DNA of 5,959 bases from JAHEYF01 sp045805185 (GTDB taxonomy: Bacteria > Bacteroidota > Bacteroidia > B-17B0 > Aurantibacillaceae): positions 1 to 5,959 of the forward strand of contig JBJMLS010000169.1 in NCBI GenBank assembly GCA_045805185.1, read 5' to 3'. Below the pieces are notes generated by a model, which ran no database searches, had not been told where the DNA came from, and saw nothing but the letters and a program-made list of their open reading frames with translations. The position numbers were made by a program, and so were the translations under genes. Below are positions 1 to 5,221 of this stretch, one piece after another (positions within the stretch are counted from its first letter, which is position 1; every line of letters starts with the position of its first letter).

Positions 1-1732
1 AGGTATTAGCGCTGGCCGGCGCATTAAATGAACTTCCCAGGGGAATGCCGTTAACAGAAAACTGAAGTATGGCAGGACTGGAATTATTAAGTGAGCTTAC
101 CCAGGTTGAAAAAAGATAAGTAGTATTTGGATTAACCGTAATGGTCTGGCACCATACATTAGATCCGGGAGTTCCCGCTCCATTCACCAACATAAAATTT
201 CCTGTACCATTCGTATGATCTCCGCTCGAAGACATTCCGCCGTTCCAGGTGCCTACCTGTGCAGCGGTAGCCACCCAGTATTCTCCTTCACCGGTATTTG
301 GCGGTGGCGTATACGCATAAGAAGAAGAAAAACCGGTGTTCCCGGAAGAGAAATCTCCGTTCGGTACCAATTCCACACCAGAAGGCACGCAGGGTGGAGA
401 ATCAGTGACACTCACTGTATAAGTTCCCGGCGCGAGGCCTGTTGCCGTTGCTGTGGTTTGCACAGGTGTTGTACTCCAGGAGTAAGTATAAGGTGCAGTT
501 CCACCTGCCGGAATTGCTGTAGCTGTTCCGTCATTGCCGCCATTACAGCTTACATTGGTTTGCGTGGTATTAACAGGGAAAGCGCTATTGACAACCACCG
601 CTACATTAGCTGTATTAGTACAACCGTTAGCGTCTGTTCCGGTAATTGCATAATTTATAGACACTGCAGGATTTGCCGTAACTGTAGAACCTGTGGTAGC
701 GCTTAGTCCTGTGGCTGGAGACCAGGAATAAGAAACCGCCCCTGTTGCAGTAAGAGTTGCCGGGTTTCCCGAACAGACAACCGCATTGTTAACACTTACC
801 TGCGGATCGTATACTGTGATGGTAACACTGTCTTTTTTCTGAAAGCCGCAACCATCAGTAATGGTTACTATGTATTCCGTAGTTACGGACGGTGTTGCTA
901 CCGGATTTGAGATCGTGGAAGAATTTAAACCTGTTGCAGGACTCCAGGAATAAGTAATTCCACCTGAAACAGACAATGGAAAAGAAGTCCCGATACAACC
1001 CGCTGAATTCTGAAGATTATTCAGCGGCGAATTGATCACACAAACCTGTTGTGTATTGGAGGCTCCTCCTGTAGCTCCGGTAAAGCCCCAGTATACATTG
1101 GGATTCCCGCCAAACACGTTATTGATAATATCACCGGTGTAGGATAAACGAAGACTGCAATCGAAGTATACGTTGAGCGTTTGCGTTGAAGGATCCCAGG
1201 TAATGCGGCCAGGGTGAGAAGCACAATCCGGTATGGAGGCAGCGCTGGGACTTAATTGCGCCGGACCGGCCAGCAGATTGCCTGTAGTATGATCAACATC
1301 CCCGTTTTGTTCGATAGCCACATGACAAAATGCAGGATCCCAGGTGTTTTGATAAGTGTCGAATTCAATGCCAACAGAAGGAACAATACCGCCGAAACCC
1401 ATTCCTCCCCCGGAACTTCCTGCATTTACACTGAGTTGCTGAAAAACAAAGCCTATTCCATCAGCGCCAACTGAATAGGTTTTACAACCCAGGAAGAGAT
1501 TGAATTGTATGTCGAAGGGCTGATTAAGATTATAGGTGTTCGTGTTCCATACCTGTCCCGATTGTGCAGTAAGATCCGGGGTCAGCTCATAACAATCGCC
1601 ACCCATTGAGCTTGCATTACCATTAAGAATAAATTGTGAATATCCGCGGACTTGAAAACCTGCAAAACAGATCATGAAAAGGATCAAAGTCTTTACGACC
1701 AGGTATCTGCTTAAAAACGTATTTTTATTCAT
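1..1732 (-). CDS. Secreted L-type lectin / Ig-like / SprB-repeat adhesin-like protein (N-terminal part, C-terminus outside window)
   Basis: The minus-strand frame is open from the ATG at 1732 to the left edge (577 codons, no stop). Residues 1-32 look like a Sec signal peptide: basic residues K3, R9 and K14, a hydrophobic stretch about 15-26, and likely cleavage before Q33. Residues about 35-225 form an L-type lectin domain, with a GADGIGF block (D91), a glycine-rich loop at 105-115, and the metal-site pattern E123, D125, Y127, N129, D132, H137. Two Ig/PKD-like modules follow (about 238-309 and 311-382), each containing SYSWSPATGL or a near copy. A SprB-type repeat spans about 387-448. From 450 on, an NGDF-starting, Gly/Ser/Thr-rich beta domain resembles carbohydrate-binding jelly rolls. 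From family knowledge, such proteins are cell-surface or secreted adhesins, often exported by the type IX system. The sorting domain is not visible, so that route is inferred. The sugar ligand is unknown. Confidence 0.9.
   Translation of the reverse strand, partial: MNKNTFLSRYLVVKTLILFMICFAGFQVRGYSQFILNGNASSMGGDCYELTPDLTAQSGQVWNTNTYNLNQPFDIQFNLFLGCKTYSVGADGIGFVFQQLSVNAGSSGGGMGFGGIVPSVGIEFDTYQNTWDPAFCHVAIEQNGDVDHTTGNLLAGPAQLSPSAASIPDCASHPGRITWDPSTQTLNVYFDCSLRLSYTGDIINNVFGGNPNVYWGFTGATGGASNTQQVCVINSPLNNLQNSAGCIGTSFPLSVSGGITYSWSPATGLNSSTISNPVATPSVTTEYIVTITDGCGFQKKDSVTITVYDPQVSVNNAVVCSGNPATLTATGAVSYSWSPATGLSATTGSTVTANPAVSINYAITGTDANGCTNTANVAVVVNSAFPVNTTQTNVSCNGGNDGTATAIPAGGTAPYTYSWSTTPVQTTATATGLAPGTYTVSVTDSPPCVPSGVELVPNGDFSSGNTGFSSSYAYTPPPNTGEGEYWVATAAQVGTWNGGMSSSGDHTNGTGNFMLVNGAGTPGSNVWCQTITVNPNTTYLFSTWVSSLNNSSPAILQFSVNGIPLGSSFNAPASANT
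389..574 (-). repeat. SprB-type repeat domain within the lectin protein
   Basis: Residues about 387-448 show the SprB repeat pattern: a T-x-V-S-C-N-G-G-N-D-G-x-A segment, then G-G-T-A-P-Y-T-Y-S-W-S, then G-L-A-P-G-T-Y-T-V-S-V-T-D, ending in a cysteine. The repeat is named after the Flavobacterium gliding adhesin SprB, where many copies occur. Only one copy is present in this window, and more could follow beyond the left edge. Having one copy does not by itself show that the organism glides. Confidence 0.8.
587..1021 (-). repeat. Two tandem Ig/PKD-like modules inside the lectin protein
   Basis: Two related modules of about 72-74 residues lie head to tail (residues about 238-309 and 311-382). 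Each carries a core Y-S-W-S-P-A-T-G-L, with the tryptophans at W263 and W337, 74 residues apart. Each then has a Thr/Ser-rich strand, an aromatic residue in a TEYIVTITD- or INYAITGTD-like strand, and a Gly-Cys near the end. The similarity is also visible in the DNA around 925-960 and 705-735. Such modules usually act as stalks that hold binding domains away from the cell surface. Boundaries are approximate. Confidence 0.7.
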
Positions 1733-1803
1733 AAAATTAAAACAAGTCAAAAACAACAGGTAAAGTTATTACTTTTTTTGGAATGAGGAATTTTAATACC
1801 TTC

Positions 1804-1833
1804 TTTACCTACTCCGAAAATTATCTATATTTA
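1804..1833 (+). promoter_or_regulatory. Possible weak promoter for the GNAT gene
   Basis: TATATTTA at 1826-1833 matches the Bacteroidota -7 consensus TAnnTTTG except for the last base. TTTA at 1804-1807 could be a degenerate -33 element with an 18-base spacer. Transcription would begin near 1839-1841, giving a leader of about 14 bases before the ATG at 1854. The region is very AT-rich, so such a match could arise by chance. Confidence 0.3.
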
Positions 1834-1853
1834 ATGAATTATCCGCTTATACT

Positions 1854-2396
1854 ATGAAAACAGAAAAGCTTTCCGTTCGGGCATTAAGTGAAAGAGATAT
1901 TGTTCCATTAAGCGCATACTGGCTGGAGGCAGATGCCGCATTCATGACAAGCATGGGCGTTGACACAACAAAAATTCCCGAAAAAGAAGAATGGGAAAAG
2001 ATGCTCAGGGAACAACTGGGCCAGTCGCTTGAAAACAAAAAATCGTATTGCCTCATCTGGGAAATGGATGGAGAAGCAATTGGACATTCCAATATCAATA
2101 AGATCATTTATGGTGAGGAAGCGTACATGCATTTGCATTTATGGAAAAACGAAGTGCGCAAAAAAGGAATAGGTACAGAATTGGTGAAGCTGAGCCTTCC
2201 CTACTTCTTCAGCAATATGCGCCTGAAAAAATTGTATTGCGAACCTTATAAGCTTAACCCGGCGCCGAACAGAACCCTGGAAAAGACCGGCTTTACTTTC
2301 CTGAAAACGTATAGCTGCATACCTGGCTGGATCAATTTTGAACAGGAAGTGAATTTATGGGAGATGAAGAGAGAGAAATTTGAAAAGATGGTGTAA
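1854..2396 (+). CDS. GNAT-family N-acetyltransferase
   Basis: This 180-residue protein has the size and layout of a single-domain GCN5-related acetyltransferase, which moves an acetyl group from acetyl-CoA to an amine in the cytoplasm. The acetyl-CoA pyrophosphate-binding loop is visible as R102-K-K-G-I-G-T108, matching the family pattern R/Q-x-x-G-x-G/A. It follows a beta strand (YMHLHLW, 91-97) and precedes the helix starting ELVKLSLPYF. The C-terminal motif N135-P-A-P-N-R, then E143-K-T-G-F147, resembles the RimJ/RimL type, in which an Asn precedes the 'EK-x-GF' turn. The N-terminus (TEKLSVRALSERD) is also typical, and supports the ATG at 1854. The substrate cannot be told: ribosomal protein N-termini, small amines or antibiotics are all acetylated by relatives. 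The methyltransferase gene follows 74 bases downstream on the same strand. The gene reads away from the lectin gene. Confidence 0.88.
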   Translation: MKTEKLSVRALSERDIVPLSAYWLEADAAFMTSMGVDTTKIPEKEEWEKMLREQLGQSLENKKSYCLIWEMDGEAIGHSNINKIIYGEEAYMHLHLWKNEVRKKGIGTELVKLSLPYFFSNMRLKKLYCEPYKLNPAPNRTLEKTGFTFLKTYSCIPGWINFEQEVNLWEMKREKFEKMV

Positions 2397-2470
2397 AACC
2401 GAATAGTTCTTTGCGATTCAGATCTTTTACACGTCCACCGGAATAATTTACCGGTTATAATATCAAGAAT

Positions 2471-3109
2471 ATGGATAGTTACAAAATAACATTTCAATCC
2501 TGGGATAAGATCGCGGAACGCTACGAGGAGAAATTCATGAACCTCGATCTGTACAATGATACTTATGATCTGTTTTGTCGCTTAATTGAAAAACAAAACG
2601 CAAAGGTATTCGAGATCGGTTGCGGTCCCGGAAATGTAACCAAATATTTATTGACCAAAAGACCGGATCTTATAATCGCAGGGATAGATGTTTCTCCCAA
2701 TATGATAAAACTGGCGAAGAAAAACAACCCATTGGCGAACTTTGAAGTTATGGATTGTAGGGAAATCGACAAACTGAGCGCTAAGTATGACGCCGTTATG
2801 TGCGGCTTTTGCCTGCCTTACCTTTCTAAAAATGATTGCGAAAAACTGATCAGGGATTGCTCATTCTTGTTGAACAGCGGCGGGATAATTTATTTAAGTG
2901 CAATAGAAGGTGATTACAATGCATCAGGTTATGAAGCGGACAGCAGCGGACAATACAGCTCCTATGTTTATTACCATAGTGAAGATCATCTTACAGAGTG
3001 TTTCCGAAAAAATAATTTTGAATTGCTGAGCGTTGAACGTAAAAGCTATATGAAAACAGATGAGGTAATTTCCAGTCATTTGATCCTGATTGCAAGAAAG
3101 CCTGTTTAA
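2471..3109 (+). CDS. Class I SAM-dependent methyltransferase
   Basis: The 212-residue product has a Rossmann-like methyltransferase core. Motif I is V46-F-E-I-G-C-G-P-G54, the glycine-rich SAM-binding loop. The acidic residue that usually contacts the SAM ribose is D73 in AGIDVSPNMIKLAK. A further strand, FEVMDCREI (91-99), fits motif II, and LLNSGGIIYLS (133-143) fits the strand and turn of motif III. An N-terminal helix (SWDKIAERYEEKF) is common in the UbiE/Tam-like group. The acceptor substrate is not recognisable: small molecules are more likely than nucleic acid, since no RNA- or DNA-binding domain is attached. The ATG at 2471 fits the domain start. The gene lies 74 bases after the GNAT gene, so co-transcription is possible but unproven. 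No intrinsic terminator is obvious before the tRNA promoter. Confidence 0.88.
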   Translation: MDSYKITFQSWDKIAERYEEKFMNLDLYNDTYDLFCRLIEKQNAKVFEIGCGPGNVTKYLLTKRPDLIIAGIDVSPNMIKLAKKNNPLANFEVMDCREIDKLSAKYDAVMCGFCLPYLSKNDCEKLIRDCSFLLNSGGIIYLSAIEGDYNASGYEADSSGQYSSYVYYHSEDHLTECFRKNNFELLSVERKSYMKTDEVISSHLILIARKPV

Positions 3110-3169
3110 TAGAATAAATTTCCCCGGAATTATGATAACGATGGGAATAGAAACAGAAAAAAGAAATTA

Positions 3170-3199
3170 TTGCAAATAAATAAAAAGCTCGTATATTTG
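3170..3199 (+). promoter_or_regulatory. Bacteroidota-type sigma-A promoter for tRNA-Arg
   Basis: TTG at 3170-3172 (-33 element) is followed, after exactly 19 bases, by TATATTTG at 3192-3199. The latter is a perfect match to the Bacteroidota -7 consensus TAnnTTTG. Initiation would fall near 3205, leaving a 5' leader of roughly 8-10 bases before the mature tRNA end at 3214, to be removed by RNase P. The match in both elements and the spacing makes this the best-supported promoter in the window. Confidence 0.8.
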
Positions 3200-3213
3200 C
3201 AGTCCAAAAAAAC

Positions 3214-3287
3214 GGTTTCGTAGCTTAACTGGATAGAGCACCTGACTACGGATCAGGAGGTTGGGGGTTCGACTCCCTTCGAGACCA
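3214..3287 (+). tRNA. tRNA-Arg (anticodon ACG)
   Basis: A complete 74-base cloverleaf can be folded by hand. The acceptor stem pairs 3214-3220 with 3280-3286 (seven pairs, one G-U). The D arm has stem GCTT/GAGC and the loop GG. The anticodon stem pairs 3241-3245 with 3253-3257 around the loop CTACGGA, giving anticodon ACG at 3248-3250. The variable loop has five bases (3258-3262). The T arm has loop TTCGACT (3268-3274) and a stem of three G-C and two G-U pairs. The discriminator base is A3287. The CCA end is not encoded: the sequence continues CGG. In bacteria A34 of this tRNA is normally converted to inosine by TadA, so it would read CGU, CGC and CGA. It has its own promoter and terminator and is a single-gene unit. 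Confidence 0.95.
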
Positions 3288-3301
3288 CGGTTGAAACAGA
3301 G

Positions 3302-3330
3302 AATCCCATCGTTTTTGATGGGATTTTTTT
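3302..3330 (+). terminator. Intrinsic terminator after tRNA-Arg
   Basis: A perfect 9-bp stem pairs 3302-3310 (AATCCCATC) with 3317-3325 (GATGGGATT) around a 6-base loop, GTTTTT. The T run covers 3324-3330, overlapping the last stem bases. It starts 14 bases after the tRNA end and finishes 27 bases before the dapD start codon, so it should separate the tRNA unit from the dapD group. Confidence 0.85.
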
Positions 3331-3341
3331 ATTTTCGTCTT

Positions 3342-3349
3342 TATATTTT
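3342..3349 (+). promoter_or_regulatory. Possible -7 element for dapD
   Basis: TATATTTT matches TAnnTTTG except for the final base. It sits 8 bases before the dapD ATG at 3358, after the tRNA terminator, so dapD needs a promoter about here unless the terminator leaks. No well-spaced -33 element is seen: the nearest, TTTG at 3314-3317, lies 24 bases upstream, inside the terminator hairpin. If real, transcription would start almost at the start codon. Confidence 0.35.
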
Positions 3350-3357
3350 ACAAAATT

Positions 3358-4167
3358 ATGCAGGCAATTATTGAAAAAGTTTGGGAGAACAGGGAACTTT
3401 TAAAAGATCCCGATATTCGCAAAACGATAAATGAGGTCATTGAATTACTCGACCAGGGTAAATTACGCGTGGCGGAACCCAAGGATGAAGGAAAATGGAA
3501 AGTGAACGATTGGGTGAAAAAAGCAGTGATCCTTTATTTCCCGATCCGAACCATGGAAACCATTGAACTCGGACCTCTTGAATTCCACGACAAAATGGCT
3601 CTGAAAAAAGATTATGCCAAGCTGGGCGTTCGCGTTGTTCCGCATGCAGTTGCGCGTTACGGAGCCTTTCTTGCCAGTGGAGTGATCCTGATGCCGAGCT
3701 ATGTAAATATTGGCGCCTATGTGGATAGCGGTACAATGGTGGATACCTGGGCAACGGTTGGAAGCTGCGCGCAGATCGGAAAAAATGTTCACCTCAGCGG
3801 AGGCGTCGGCATTGGCGGAGTATTGGAACCTGTGCAGGCTGCGCCCGTTATCATTGAAGACAATTGCTTCATTGGCTCACGCTGTATTGTGGTAGAAGGC
3901 GTACACGTAGGAAGAGAAGCCGTGCTTGGAGCCAATGTTGTTCTGACGCAATCTACAAAGATAATAGACGTTACCGGAGAGAGGCCCGTTGAAGGAAAAG
4001 GATATGTACCTGAAAGAAGCGTAGTGATCCCGGGTTCTTATACCAAAAAATTTCCGGCAGGAGAGTTCCAGGTTCCCTGTGCCCTGATTATCGGAAAGCG
4101 CAAAGCGAGCACGGACCTGAAGACCTCGCTCAACGACGCTTTACGCGAACACCATGTTGCAGTTTAG
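3358..4167 (+). CDS. dapD: 2,3,4,5-tetrahydropyridine-2,6-dicarboxylate N-succinyltransferase (DapD)
   Basis: DapD transfers a succinyl group from succinyl-CoA to tetrahydrodipicolinate, a step in the succinylase route to meso-diaminopimelate and lysine in the cytoplasm. The 269-residue length is normal for the family. The N-terminal helical domain (about 1-95) begins MQAIIEKVWENRELL, which supports this ATG. The left-handed beta-helix built from hexapeptide repeats follows (about 100-225) and holds the near-invariant family block from G125 to about P158: GTMVDTWATVGSCAQIGKN, then HLSGGVGIGGVLEP. D129 in VDTW and E180 in VVEGV are probably the catalytic acidic residues, by analogy with studied DapD enzymes. 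The C-terminal strand region (from about P239) helps shape the active site. The family works as a trimer. The GT9 gene follows after 39 bases with no terminator, so co-transcription is likely. Confidence 0.97.
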   Translation: MQAIIEKVWENRELLKDPDIRKTINEVIELLDQGKLRVAEPKDEGKWKVNDWVKKAVILYFPIRTMETIELGPLEFHDKMALKKDYAKLGVRVVPHAVARYGAFLASGVILMPSYVNIGAYVDSGTMVDTWATVGSCAQIGKNVHLSGGVGIGGVLEPVQAAPVIIEDNCFIGSRCIVVEGVHVGREAVLGANVVLTQSTKIIDVTGERPVEGKGYVPERSVVIPGSYTKKFPAGEFQVPCALIIGKRKASTDLKTSLNDALREHHVAV

Positions 4168-4206
4168 AAAAGGTAAATCTTTAACTCAACAGTTTTTATC
4201 TATTAC

Positions 4207-5196
4207 GTGAAGCCCGAACTGAATAAAATATTAGTCATCCAGACCGCGTTCATCGGCGATGCTATTCTTGCCACTTCAGTAATCGAAAAACTACACTCCA
4301 GCTATCCTTCTGCTTTAATTGATGTCCTGGTAAGAAAGGGAAATGAATCCTTATTTGATCAACATCCTTTTCTGAATAAAGTATTAATCTGGGATAAAAA
4401 GGAAAGTAAGTACAAAAGCCTCTGGACCATTTTAAAAAAGGTAAGGGCCGGTAAATATGACCTCATCGTAAACCTCCACCGTTTCGCAAGCTCAGGATTT
4501 ATTACCGCTTTCTCAGGGGCAGAGCAAAAAGTAGGCTTTGATAAAAATCCTTTCTCCTTTCTTTTCACAGATAAGTTCAGACATGACATTGGAAATGGCA
4601 AACACGAAGTCGAACGAAACCATGAGCTGATAAAAAAGCTTACAGGAGAAGATTTTGAAAGGCCAAAATTATATCCTTCCGATGTGAACGAAAGGAATAC
4701 TGCAATGTTTAAGGAAGGGAAATACGTTTGCATGGCCCCTTCTTCAGTATGGTTCACCAAACAATTGCCGGTTGAAAAATGGGTAGAGCTCTGCAATGCC
4801 GTTCCTGCTGAAACAAGAATTTACCTGCTTGGCGCAAAAGGAGATCTAAGTCTTTGCGAAGAGATCAGGAAAAGCTCCTCTCATAAAAACATCAGCGTGC
4901 TTGCAGGGAGGCTCAGCTTTCTCGATTCCTGTTCGCTCATGCGCGACGCACAGATGAATTACGTAAACGATTCTGCCCCGCTTCACCTCGCTTCTGCAAT
5001 GAATGCTCCTGTTACCGCTTTTTTCTGCTCCACAATTCCCGCTTTCGGATTTACTCCCTTGTCCTCAAATTCAAGGGTCATAGAAATAACAGAAAAACTG
5101 GAATGTCGTCCCTGCGGCTTACACGGACACAGGGACTGTCCAAAAGGGCATTTTAAATGCGGATACACTATTGATATCAGGCGCGCTCTGAATTAA
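4207..5196 (+). CDS. Glycosyltransferase family 9 (ADP-heptose:LPS heptosyltransferase-like)
   Basis: The 329-residue protein fits the GT9/GT-B family, which transfers heptose or a similar sugar from an ADP-sugar to lipopolysaccharide core at the inner face of the cytoplasmic membrane. The N-terminal domain opens with KILVIQTAFIGDAILATSVI, where G17-D18 matches the 'GD' acceptor-site motif; D18 corresponds to the likely catalytic Asp of WaaC. The C-terminal domain has P178-S-S-V-W-F-T-K185 with the following PVEKWVEL, and the donor-binding block N254-D-S-A-P-L-H-L-A-S-A. The family consensus there is NDTGPMHLA, so this protein is a slight variant. A cysteine cluster (C300, C303, C311, C318) with DCPKGH-x-x-C lies near the end, as in many GT9 members. 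Translation appears to begin at GTG 4207: there is no in-frame ATG before the first conserved strand. It lies 39 bases after dapD and 25 before cca. The exact sugar and acceptor are unknown. Confidence 0.9.
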   Translation: MKPELNKILVIQTAFIGDAILATSVIEKLHSSYPSALIDVLVRKGNESLFDQHPFLNKVLIWDKKESKYKSLWTILKKVRAGKYDLIVNLHRFASSGFITAFSGAEQKVGFDKNPFSFLFTDKFRHDIGNGKHEVERNHELIKKLTGEDFERPKLYPSDVNERNTAMFKEGKYVCMAPSSVWFTKQLPVEKWVELCNAVPAETRIYLLGAKGDLSLCEEIRKSSSHKNISVLAGRLSFLDSCSLMRDAQMNYVNDSAPLHLASAMNAPVTAFFCSTIPAFGFTPLSSNSRVIEITEKLECRPCGLHGHRDCPKGHFKCGYTIDIRRALN

Positions 5197-5216
5197 GCGA
5201 CAGATTCCTACCTTTG
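5187..5216 (+). promoter_or_regulatory. Probable promoter for cca, close to the start codon
   Basis: TACCTTTG at 5209-5216 is a perfect TAnnTTTG -7 element. TCTG at 5187-5190 is a degenerate -33 element (TTTG consensus) with an 18-base spacer. The element ends only five bases before the GTG start at 5222, so the transcript would begin at or beside the start codon. It overlaps the last codons and stop of the GT9 gene, so cca may be transcribed both from here and by readthrough. Confidence 0.55.
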
Positions 5217-5221
5217 CGACC

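Noticed and set aside
215..706. A 163-codon plus-strand frame over the lectin gene
   Set aside because: It lies opposite the clearly coding minus-strand frame. Its product is rich in Arg, Cys and Ser with no recognisable motif, as expected of an antisense shadow of a Thr/Gly-rich repeat protein.
1761..1790. Possible minus-strand promoter for the lectin gene (TAACTTTA at 1768-1761, TTC at 1790-1788)
   Set aside because: Both elements have mismatches to the Bacteroidota consensus in an AT-rich stretch. The lectin gene must have a promoter near here, but this match alone does not fix it.
1819..1843. Direct repeat AATTATC (1819-1825 and 1837-1843) before the GNAT gene
   Set aside because: Seven AT-rich bases repeated twice could easily be chance, and no regulator gene lies nearby.
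2437..2455. Small inverted repeat ACCGG/CCGGT with a 9-base loop before the methyltransferase
   Set aside because: The stem is only 5 bp and no T run follows, so it is too weak to call a terminator or an operator.
1854..3109. GNAT plus methyltransferase pair as a possible antibiotic resistance or modification system
   Set aside because: Both families are very broad, no third gene or distinctive motif points to a shared substrate, and a 74-base gap does not prove an operon.
3437..3792. Two overlapping minus-strand frames of about 105 codons inside dapD
   Set aside because: They run antisense to a highly conserved DapD domain and show no domain features, so they are shadows.
4359..4796. A 145-codon minus-strand frame within the GT9 gene
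   Set aside because: It is antisense to a well-supported glycosyltransferase and has no recognisable features.
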